IMG/VR virus record: IMGVR_UViG_3300044695_002580
Coordinates: 1-64,000 of that record
Strand: one strand, 5' to 3'
Length of the DNA stretch: 64,000 nucleotides
DNA from: a virus
In this document: positions 56,876-64,000 of the stretch, piece after piece
Position numbering within the stretch: the first letter of the stretch is position 1
Layout: the number at the start of each line of letters is the position of its first letter
Translations under genes and position numbers: made by a program
Notes under the pieces: generated by a model
Told to the model about the DNA's origin: nothing
Seen by the model: the letters and a program-made list of their open reading frames with translations, nothing else
Databases searched by the model: none

Positions 56876-58647
56876 TAACTAATTCCTCCACTTGTTGTCA
56901 AGTCGATTCCCGCCACAGTTGTTACCCCAGCAACCTTGGTTACCTCTAGTTGAGGTAGTTCGTTCTCTAAACAAATGATGTCTTTTACAGCTAACAACGC
57001 AACCTTTCCAACAGGGGATACGGCTGCTGTAGAAACGTTTGTACTAATAACAGAGTAACTAAATGTAGTAGGAGCTACAGCTGTAACAACAAAGGCGCCA
57101 TCAAAAGGGGCGTTAACACCGCTTACCAACACAGTCTCTCCAACTTGAAGGTTGTGAGTTGCTGTAGTTGTAAGCGTGGCTACGCTATTTGATAGAACCT
57201 TGTTATTGATGCTCCATACCTTATCTTCGTCTTTTCTAATCATCTTGCTCATAGAGACGCGGGCAACCCCGTCTACCTCTCTAATGACGCTTAGTACGTC
57301 GGCTGTAGTGATACGGTCATTAAAAGACACGTTATCAAAATCAAACAGTTCAGTAATAGCTTCTCTGATTGAGGCTGTTACTTGGTCAGCTCTAAACTGC
57401 GGTAGTACTACACAGTCTAACTTAAGTCGTACGTCTACATAAGCAGGCGGCTGAAGCGTGATTGAAGTTCCTGGTGGAGTCTTGTCCTCAAAGAACTTAC
57501 CAATATTAACGGCTAGGTTGTTAAAGATATCAGAGGCTGTTTGCCCATCTGACTGAAGACCCGAGTCACCGAACGGTGCAATATAGATAGTTACACTGCT
57601 ATACACATCTGCAATAGAGTTAGCTTTGGCTACACCAGGTACCTGAATAGCAATGTTAGAGTAGTCAGATAGTGATACAGCACGGTTAAGTGCTCTCACG
57701 CTCTTAGGGGCATTGATACGAATAGAGTCTGTTGCCTCTGGGTCAGCTCCGCCTGTAGCAGCCCCAGAGGTTTGCCCAACGTCTTGGTTATTTACAGTAA
57801 GGCCAATTGTCGCATTTGTTTTAACAAACTTAATAGTGTTAGCTGCAACGTTACCCAGCTTGCCTCCACCAATACGGTAGGTAGCTTTAATAGTTGCCTG
57901 GTTTGCTGGGATACGTCCGCTGATTCCGTCACCAAACTGAACGTATGTAGTGCCTTCAGCATCTGTGTAGGTTGTAAACACTGGGTCGTAATCTTGGTAG
58001 TCAATTAGGAATGGGACATAAGAATACTTAACTCCAGATACATCTATCTCAATGCTTCCACCAATAACTGGGGAGTCTGGGATTGGGTAGAATTGATTGG
58101 CTGCACCGTTAGATACCCCTAGCTCTCCATCTGTAGGGCGTGTGATTGCGTCATACCCAAGTGTCTCGCCTTGAGTTGCCGTTACTGTAATAGAACCATT
58201 AGTTGTTCCTACCTTTGCAGGCACAGTTACCGCACTGTCAGTTTCAAAAATAATCTGGGTTGTTGAACCGCTGTTTACAACAGTAGTTGATACCTGAGTT
58301 CTTTTTGGTACGGTGATAGTGCTTCCAGTTGAGTTCTGAAAGGTCAGCGTAACCTTGGCAGCTGTAGATTCTGTGGGTGTGTACCCCAGAAGGCGTGCAA
58401 TTTTTAAAACGTTATCTCTTTGGCTGGAGGTAGTAATGAAAGCCTCGTTCAAAGAACGGTCGATATAGTAGTTAAGCTGGTCACCCATGTATGCAAACAA
58501 CTCAATTAAGGTCATGCCAAAGTCTGCTGGGTCGCGGTTAGTCCAGTTGGGAGCAAAGTACGGGATGAGAGCTGCCATCTCTTCTTTGAGAGATAGGTAG
58601 TCACGAGAGGTGTAATCTACTTGCGGAACATAGTTTTCATTTGCCAT
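56875..58647 (-). CDS. Baseplate J-like (gp47) wedge protein
   Basis: A 590-residue protein. PQVDYTSRDYLSLKEEMAAL and DPADFGMTLIELFAYMGDQL are the typical start of gp47/baseplate J. Middle PKSVRALNRAVSLSDYSNIA and FNDRITTADVLSVIREVDGV are also conserved. Part of the wedge that surrounds the hub and triggers sheath contraction. Confidence 0.9.
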   Translation of the reverse strand: MANENYVPQVDYTSRDYLSLKEEMAALIPYFAPNWTNRDPADFGMTLIELFAYMGDQLNYYIDRSLNEAFITTSSQRDNVLKIARLLGYTPTESTAAKVTLTFQNSTGSTITVPKRTQVSTTVVNSGSTTQIIFETDSAVTVPAKVGTTNGSITVTATQGETLGYDAITRPTDGELGVSNGAANQFYPIPDSPVIGGSIEIDVSGVKYSYVPFLIDYQDYDPVFTTYTDAEGTTYVQFGDGISGRIPANQATIKATYRIGGGKLGNVAANTIKFVKTNATIGLTVNNQDVGQTSGAATGGADPEATDSIRINAPKSVRALNRAVSLSDYSNIAIQVPGVAKANSIADVYSSVTIYIAPFGDSGLQSDGQTASDIFNNLAVNIGKFFEDKTPPGTSITLQPPAYVDVRLKLDCVVLPQFRADQVTASIREAITELFDFDNVSFNDRITTADVLSVIREVDGVARVSMSKMIRKDEDKVWSINNKVLSNSVATLTTTATHNLQVGETVLVSGVNAPFDGAFVVTAVAPTTFSYSVISTNVSTAAVSPVGKVALLAVKDIICLENELPQLEVTKVAGVTTVAGIDLTTSGGIS

Positions 58648-59048
58648 TATCGGACCTCCTGTAGTACCTCTCCAGCTCTGGAGAACGTCTTAGTCTTTAT
58701 ACTTAAAGACTCTGTTAATGTCTGTTGGGACTTTCTATATCTAACCTCTAGCTCTAGTGTGCCCTCTCCGTCTACGTCTGGAAGGACCTCTATAAACTCT
58801 AGGTAAGGAAAGAACTCTGTAAAGCATGCGGCTACTGCCTCAGTTGCAATTGCTATGGCAGTATTTTCGTCTTCAAACATGGTCTCATAAATTGCGCTAC
58901 CAAAGCTTGGTCGCATAACTCGTTCGCCTGGACGACTCATGATTGCTAGCACAAGTCTATCTTGGATAATCTTGGCCTCGTCTGTTGTATAGGAGACTTC
59001 TCCCGCAGAGTTAAAAGAAAAAGGTAGAGCTATGGCTCGTTGTGTCAC
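58647..59048 (-). CDS. gp25-like baseplate wedge protein
   Basis: A 133-residue protein. RPGERVMRPSFGSAIYETMF is the signature of the GPW/gp25 family; EPR-type region is conserved. Nucleates sheath assembly with baseplate J. Overlaps the spike gene by four bases. Confidence 0.88.
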   Translation of the reverse strand: MTQRAIALPFSFNSAGEVSYTTDEAKIIQDRLVLAIMSRPGERVMRPSFGSAIYETMFEDENTAIAIATEAVAACFTEFFPYLEFIEVLPDVDGEGTLELEVRYRKSQQTLTESLSIKTKTFSRAGEVLQEVR

Positions 59049-59563
59049 AGTTCAACTCCCATCCATACTGGAAAATTAGGGTCTCCGCCCTCAAACATAA
59101 CCCAGACCTTTTGACCTAGCTTAGGTACTAGTCTATGCGGTGTATGCTCAGGTGTCAGGTTTGTCTCTTGGTCATCATTCCATTTGTTGTCTGTATCAGC
59201 GTCGGTTTCGTGCTCATGGTCTAACGTCAATGAGTTTCCCGTATGGTTATTGGTGTGGGGAGTCGTAAAACTGAAGGAGTGTGTATGAGACCCAAAGGTA
59301 GAAACTGTCGCCCCTCCCGTTGTGCCCGACACTGAGTGGTCCGCGTGAGCTTCTAAAAGTGCGGCTACCTCAGCAGCTAAATGTTTCTTGTGGTCAGGGT
59401 GGTTGCTGTTAGATGTAACAGGCAAGCATGCTCTAGCCCAACCAGTCTCTGATTGACCTAGTACCTGAGGTACTTGTAAGCGGATGCGGTTATCGTTTTG
59501 GTCGTCCTCTACATCCACGCAGATGCCTAGGTAGAGTCCATAGAATCTTTTCTCGTCTATCAT
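59045..59563 (-). CDS. Baseplate spike (gp5/gpV-like) OB-fold protein with His-rich insert
   Basis: A 172-residue protein. N-terminal OB-fold (FYGLYLGICVDVEDDQNDNR; RIRLQVPQVL) and the final strand GQKVWVMFEGGDPNFPVWMG match gp5/VgrG-type spikes. Residues about 75-120 are His/Thr-rich (SHTHSFSF, HTNNH, DHEHETD) and could bind metal as in spike tips. It punctures the outer layer of the host. Confidence 0.75.
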   Translation of the reverse strand: MIDEKRFYGLYLGICVDVEDDQNDNRIRLQVPQVLGQSETGWARACLPVTSNSNHPDHKKHLAAEVAALLEAHADHSVSGTTGGATVSTFGSHTHSFSFTTPHTNNHTGNSLTLDHEHETDADTDNKWNDDQETNLTPEHTPHRLVPKLGQKVWVMFEGGDPNFPVWMGVEL

Positions 59564-60894
59564 AGGGCTGCTCTGCTCCTTACCCTGTTAGCCACGGTAG
59601 GTGACTTAATCTTTTTAGGAGTAAAGGTTACCCTAGTAGTTTTTTTATCAGCAACCCAGGTAGAAGGCTGCTTAGTTTTTGCAGTGACCTTCTGTCTGTT
59701 ACCAATCTTTCCAAAGCTTCCTTTGTTTTGATTGCTACTTCTACGGGCTGAACTCTTTATAAGAGGCTTGCTAGTCTTTGGTCTACCAGAAGCTACTCCA
59801 GGTTTAATTAATCTTTTTGGGCTGCCAGGGACTGCAACTTCTAGTCCAGCTACTCCATTTACAGAACCTAAAGAGTCAGTTCCTACAACAATATTAGTAA
59901 CGTAAGTAGGGACGTTTCTTTCGGTCTCAACCATTACGTGTTCCGCAGACAGGACAGTCCAATATCCAGAGTACGTAGGACCGAGCCCAGATAGATAAAC
60001 TGGCATATTAGGTCTAAGGGTTGGGTCACCAATCACACTAGCTGTTCCTCTATATGGGAACGAGTTTCTAGCTTCAGCCGCATCTGCTTCGTAGGTTGCA
60101 ATCTCTGCATTAGGGGCTACAACTAAAGAGTTAAAACGGTCAAAGAACTCGTCTTGACGTTTTGCCTTTGTAGTCTTATTTCTCTTTTGCTTGGTCTGAG
60201 CCATAGCAGCTTTAGAGAATCTGTCTACACCGCTAATAGCTACAGCAGACTTCATCTCTCCGTCGTACTCTATTGACTCTCCAATAGATGGCTGAAATGA
60301 GTACAACGTAGAGCCAGTAACATCGCTGGCGTCTTTCATTACAAATACCTTAGCGGTGTCTTTGTATAGCTCATAGTCATTAAGGATGGGCTCAAAATAG
60401 ATATCGGTGTTTTCCCCACGCAGGGTGTAACCAATCTGCTTTGCCAAACGGACAGCAAGCTGCCAGTCGGTATATCCCGCTTGAGATATCATTTCGTAAA
60501 CTCTAGGGTGCGGCTTTCCAATAAAACGTAGGCTGTGTTTGATACAGATTTCTTTTATTACTTGGTCTGCCGTACAGTCTCTGTAAGTTGTTTGAGAAGC
60601 CTGCTTAAGGGGAAACGAGCCTCCTATGCATACAACTTCTGTAAACATCTTTCCTGGGGTAGCAGAAGGTGTGATGTGGTGAATGTAGCCGAAGAAGTTT
60701 CTAGGTGTAGTGTTCGCTGACAAGGTAACTTCAATAGGAGTGCCTGGTCTAATCGATTCGTAATTAGGGTTCCAGTCTTTAAACGTTAAAATTAAAAGCT
60801 CATGCTCATAGGTTTTTTGCATGAGTACGGCCTTATACACAGCTCTAGGACCTTCAGGCGCGTCTGGAAAAGAAACACTTACAAATTTAAACAC
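59560..60894 (-). CDS. Baseplate hub (gpD/gp27-like)
   Basis: A 444-residue protein. GTPIEVTLSANTTPRNFFGY, AVRLAKQIGYTLRGENTDIY and the switch to a Lys/Thr-rich tail fit the hub family. It is followed by the spike gene, as in P2 and T4 organisation. Overlaps the LysM gene by eight bases. Confidence 0.8.
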   Translation of the reverse strand: MFKFVSVSFPDAPEGPRAVYKAVLMQKTYEHELLILTFKDWNPNYESIRPGTPIEVTLSANTTPRNFFGYIHHITPSATPGKMFTEVVCIGGSFPLKQASQTTYRDCTADQVIKEICIKHSLRFIGKPHPRVYEMISQAGYTDWQLAVRLAKQIGYTLRGENTDIYFEPILNDYELYKDTAKVFVMKDASDVTGSTLYSFQPSIGESIEYDGEMKSAVAISGVDRFSKAAMAQTKQKRNKTTKAKRQDEFFDRFNSLVVAPNAEIATYEADAAEARNSFPYRGTASVIGDPTLRPNMPVYLSGLGPTYSGYWTVLSAEHVMVETERNVPTYVTNIVVGTDSLGSVNGVAGLEVAVPGSPKRLIKPGVASGRPKTSKPLIKSSARRSSNQNKGSFGKIGNRQKVTAKTKQPSTWVADKKTTRVTFTPKKIKSPTVANRVRSRAAL

Positions 60895-61168
60895 GTGGAA
60901 TCCTGAGCACTGTTCCAGCTGGAATACTAAGGATGTCTTTAATTTCAGGGTTATGGTCTAATATAATCCACCACATGCTGGAGCGGTTATAGTACTTATT
61001 ACCCAGCTGGTCTAGTCGCTCTCCCTCTTTAAAGGTATGCTCGTAGTAGCTAAGGGTCCCAATGTCAGGGAAGTTGTAGAACACAATAGGATTCTCATCC
61101 CCATTAGGGACTGTAGAAACAAAGTCAATAAAAGATGGCTCGTACCTAGAACCTAGATAAATAGTCAT
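60887..61168 (-). CDS. LysM tail protein (gpX/gp53-like)
   Basis: A 93-residue protein. A C-terminal LysM motif (TFKEGERLDQLGNKYYNRSS; WWIILDHNPEI; IPAGTVLRIP) binds peptidoglycan or wedge partners. Typical of baseplate proteins between tape measure and hub. Confidence 0.8.
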   Translation of the reverse strand: MTIYLGSRYEPSFIDFVSTVPNGDENPIVFYNFPDIGTLSYYEHTFKEGERLDQLGNKYYNRSSMWWIILDHNPEIKDILSIPAGTVLRIPRV

Positions 61169-61176
61169 GACTACTC

Positions 61177-62520
61177 CTAAACCACTGTGGAGCCAGCGAA
61201 GGCATCACAGCTAAACGAAACGGTTGTGCGTAAAGGAATCATATCTTCTGTAAAGAAGGTGTGATTGATAGACATATTTGTTATCCATCCAACAAAAGAT
61301 AGCTGCTGTTGAGCGTTAGGTCCGAACCTAAAGCCCAAGAGGCTAGGGGATAGGAACCCAATGTTCGCTGTCTTTTTAAGCATCAGTGTTGCCCACTCAC
61401 CAGAGCCTTGGTTAGCTCCGTTTCCATTTAGGGCCTTAAACAGATACTCAAGGTCAGCCATTGTTCCAAACTTCATTAGGTCATTAATCTTTTGTAAATT
61501 TACAGACCCAAGTCCAGATGGGTAGTAGTCCACAGCGTTACTTGGTATCTTGGCGTACTTACTTTCTCTAACCTGTGGGCTGTTTGCATTTACCTCTACA
61601 GCTTTTGGATGCTTCATTGAGTTTGCATACGTATCTCCAGCCATAGACCTTAGAGCTGCAAAGTCATTTACACGGTCTAACATAATCTGGAATTGGTATG
61701 TCTCTTGTCCAGGGAAGGCGCCTGCAACTGAACGGAAACGGTCAGCTGATGATGGGGTAACATCCATGTTTCTTGCAATAGAAGATGAGATAGTTTCTGG
61801 GTTCCATAGGAATTGAAAACCGTAGTTGTAGTTGTTCTCTTTTCCAGAGCCCTGCTTTAATATCTCATTCTTTTTATCTGCTTCTTTTGTTGCTGCCTGT
61901 AGTTGAGCTGCAGATGTAATTACTGTTGCGCCGTTTTCTTCTTTGCTAGCAGAGATGTCGCTTCCGTTACTCCAGTGCCAAATAACACCTCTACGTAGTC
62001 TGTGGAAGTCGCCCTCGTGGTTGTTCTGTGCAACATTTCCTTTACCACTAGTACCGTCTACCGCGTGCGGTCTTACAGGTAGGCTCCACTTATGTGGCGG
62101 TAGGTTGTAGTCATAGTTTCTTGGTGGAAATGACTTAGTACTCTTATTGTCTGGAGGGGTACTCCCCACCAGATTGTTGTAATCTTTTATCGCTGAGTTT
62201 TCCAAAGCTTTTCCAATAAGGGTTAGACCTAACCCAACACCTAGTCCAGGTAATCCACCAACTCTTACTATTTTGCCTGCTCTAGATAAAGCAACACCTA
62301 CTGCTTGACGGTTGAGACCAGAGCCAACTACCGTTGAGGCCGCAGCAGCTGCAGCAACTGTAGGGGCCGCTGATGATGCAATGCTTCCAGCAGTTGTTGA
62401 TACTACGCTAGCTGTAGCTAGGTTGTTAATTCTTTTTAAAGCTTCAGCTTTTTTTACTGTTTCTTTTTTTACAGCAGCTTTCTTTTTTTGAAGTAATCCT
62501 GGAGGAACGATGAATGGCAT
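61177..62520 (-). CDS. Tail-tube initiator / CIS-tube-like protein
   Basis: A 447-residue protein. Residues 1-130 are Ala/Val-rich. The second half has FQFLWNPETISSSIARNMDV, ETYQFQIMLDRVNDFAALRS and FVGWITNMSINHTFFTEDMI, the pattern of the contractile-injection-system tube protein family. It links tube and hub. Reaches the tape measure directly. Confidence 0.7.
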   Translation of the reverse strand: MPFIVPPGLLQKKKAAVKKETVKKAEALKRINNLATASVVSTTAGSIASSAAPTVAAAAAASTVVGSGLNRQAVGVALSRAGKIVRVGGLPGLGVGLGLTLIGKALENSAIKDYNNLVGSTPPDNKSTKSFPPRNYDYNLPPHKWSLPVRPHAVDGTSGKGNVAQNNHEGDFHRLRRGVIWHWSNGSDISASKEENGATVITSAAQLQAATKEADKKNEILKQGSGKENNYNYGFQFLWNPETISSSIARNMDVTPSSADRFRSVAGAFPGQETYQFQIMLDRVNDFAALRSMAGDTYANSMKHPKAVEVNANSPQVRESKYAKIPSNAVDYYPSGLGSVNLQKINDLMKFGTMADLEYLFKALNGNGANQGSGEWATLMLKKTANIGFLSPSLLGFRFGPNAQQQLSFVGWITNMSINHTFFTEDMIPLRTTVSFSCDAFAGSTVV

Positions 62521-64000
62521 TAGTTTTTAGCCGCCTTATCTAGAGTCTCTGAGTTTGATAGAGCCGCCTTTAGGGCTGCAATATTGTCTTGTGCGCTTCC
62601 TCCACCAGATAGGTTTACTGTAACGCCGCCATAGTTATACGTTGTAGCGCCTACCTGAGATGTTGTTTTTAGTGCAGGGCTTGACATAGAGGTAAAGCCT
62701 TTTAGTAAATCTGATACTAGATTTCTATTGTTGGTTCCTTCAGTGCTGAACAACTTAGACCAACTAAACTTGCCATCTTCTTTGCCGTTATTTTTAGCTG
62801 AAGCAGAGGAGAAGGTAGACCTATCTGAGCCACCATCACCTGAAGAGTTGTTGTTACCAAGCACAGATTTAGTAGACCAAGAGCTCCAGTTATATCCTTT
62901 TTGAGACATGTGGTATGCAACACGTGCATTAGTCTCTGCATCAAAAAGGTCGTTAACTGAATTTAACTTAAATGACTTACCGCCTGCCATGTTCCAAGAC
63001 TTATTTAGACGTTCGTCCATAAGGTCGCCAAGCATGTTAATTTGGAATAGGCCATAGGAGAGGTCCCCACCATGTGGATTAAATGCGTATGGGCGTCCAC
63101 CAGACTCAGCACCAGCAATCTTTAATGCGTTTGCTAATCCCTGTCCTTCAAAGCCCGCTCTTTCCAATACCTTCTTTAATTCATCTGGGCTCAACTTAAT
63201 TCCGCTTGAGCCCTTAGGGCCTGTAAAGTTTCCATTGTGGCTGTGTCCTGGGTACGCAGCGCCACCCTCATGTCGGAATGGGTGGTTCTTTAACTCATGG
63301 TTAGGAACAATAATTCCTGGCTGTTCAGGGACGAATAGTTCTGGGCCCTGCTCACCTACAACGTAAGGCATCTTTCCACCAACAGGTCCACCTTCTGCTC
63401 TAAACATATTACCAAGAAGACCACCTAGTAGTGGGCCAGCAGCAAAGTTAAACGCTCCAGACAATACATTGCCAAGACCGCTTTGCCCTAGTGTTCCTAT
63501 ACCGCTTTTAATTGCCCCAATTCCAGAGAACAGACCAGTAAATCTATCAATTAAGTTCATGAAACCTGTAAAGTAGCTAAGCACGCGGTTTGCATACGTG
63601 AAGGCGTCAGCCATAGCAGGTGCTGCTTGCTGTAGGGTTCTAGTAGATTCTGTAATTCTTTGGCTTAAAGAACTAACTGCAGGTGTAGTAGCGCCATACT
63701 TCTCACCAAGTTTTTTAAGGTCTCTTCCAGCAAAGGCCTGTCCACCACTTCGCGCTTTAAGCATAAGACCATCTTCTACCTGCTTACGAAGTAGGGGGTC
63801 ATTTCCAAAGTATTGGTCAAGCATAGATGCCAGAGCATTACCAGGCTGTAAAGAGATAGCTACATCTTGAGCAGTTACGGGTTCATTGCCCATCTTTTCT
63901 CTCATTAACTTAGCCCAGATTTCATCAATAATCTGTGGCATAGGTTTCATAGAACCATCTTCACCACGGATACGGATACCAATACCGCGAAGCATGTTGA
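62520..64000 (-). CDS. Tape-measure protein with lysozyme-like domain, partial
   Basis: The frame is still open at the right edge, so the N-terminal part is missing; about 493 C-terminal residues are visible. GGPVGGKMPYVVGEQGPELF is typical of tape-measure C-terminal regions. LKIAGAESGGRPYAFNPHGG followed by YGLFQINM is a transglycosylase/lysozyme-like core with a candidate catalytic Glu in AESGG. It sets tail length and cuts peptidoglycan at entry. Confidence 0.8.
   Translation of the reverse strand, partial: NMLRGIGIRIRGEDGSMKPMPQIIDEIWAKLMREKMGNEPVTAQDVAISLQPGNALASMLDQYFGNDPLLRKQVEDGLMLKARSGGQAFAGRDLKKLGEKYGATTPAVSSLSQRITESTRTLQQAAPAMADAFTYANRVLSYFTGFMNLIDRFTGLFSGIGAIKSGIGTLGQSGLGNVLSGAFNFAAGPLLGGLLGNMFRAEGGPVGGKMPYVVGEQGPELFVPEQPGIIVPNHELKNHPFRHEGGAAYPGHSHNGNFTGPKGSSGIKLSPDELKKVLERAGFEGQGLANALKIAGAESGGRPYAFNPHGGDLSYGLFQINMLGDLMDERLNKSWNMAGGKSFKLNSVNDLFDAETNARVAYHMSQKGYNWSSWSTKSVLGNNNSSGDGGSDRSTFSSASAKNNGKEDGKFSWSKLFSTEGTNNRNLVSDLLKGFTSMSSPALKTTSQVGATTYNYGGVTVNLSGGGSAQDNIAALKAALSNSETLDKAAKN

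Noticed and set aside
1-64000. CRISPR array
   Set aside because: The repeated elements at 12-19 kb have unequal spacing, sit before genes and lack spacers of constant size; no cas genes (the Cas4-like nuclease is part of the recombination group).
1-64000. Temperate module (integrase, repressor, att site)
   Set aside because: No integrase or CI-like repressor was seen; the RHH and MerR-like proteins are not enough. It may lie outside the window.

Overview
This window is most of a tailed-phage genome with a contractile tail (myovirus). A tape-measure/lysozyme protein, tube initiator, LysM protein, hub, spike, gp25 wedge, baseplate J and tail protein I lie in order at the right end. The host is very probably an actinobacterium: the phage carries a WhiB-type Fe-S regulator and a DUF7455-like zinc protein, both actinobacterial families, and shows a likely leaderless promoter. 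Base composition looks moderate (my estimate is about 45% G+C), which would suit a low-GC freshwater actinobacterium; that part is inference. No terminase, portal or capsid gene is present; these probably lie past the right edge, upstream of the tape measure. No integrase or repressor/attachment module was seen.

Layout. (1) 1-12.1 kb, minus strand: a cut-off GlcNAc-type glycosyltransferase, a 2OG-Fe(II) oxygenase, two tail-fibre-like proteins, a lysis cassette (CHAP endolysin, two small membrane proteins), a large secreted PA14 protein, then about fifteen small, often basic or zinc-binding proteins, many overlapping by ATGA or TAATG. A promoter at 12148-12176 reads leftward into this block. 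(2) 12.2-25.2 kb, plus strand: an accessory, probably early block. Its transcription units are separated by a recurring intergenic cassette: terminator, GTTTGTGTTGG inverted repeat, TCCTGTGAGT/GGCGTGTCG boxes, then a -10 element at nearly constant distance. It carries a DUF932 protein, a MoxR-like ATPase followed by a zincin/VWA protein, a DenV-like glycosylase and many zinc-ribbon microproteins. A perfect inverted pair of DnaA boxes lies at 15958-15978. (3) 25.3-54 kb, minus strand: nucleotide metabolism (class II ribonucleotide reductase, dNMP kinase), DNA replication and recombination (DnaD-like, DnaC-like loader, DnaB helicase, DnaG primase, family A polymerase, probable SSB, RecA, RuvC-like and PD-(D/E)XK nucleases, SNF2 helicase), regulators (WhiB, MerR-like, ribbon-helix-helix), SpoVS, Hsp20, a TGT/DpdA-like protein, and tRNA-Gln, tRNA-Gly and tRNA-Asn. 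(4) 54-64 kb, minus strand: baseplate and tail genes running off the right edge.

The replication genes form one nearly gapless leftward series, with start codons overlapping stops, so they are probably co-expressed. The plus-strand block is regulated separately, through the repeated cassette.

The most unusual whole-window signals are that I found no GATC and no CCGG anywhere on a read-through of all 64 kb, and the multi-copy intergenic cassette with a covarying hairpin.
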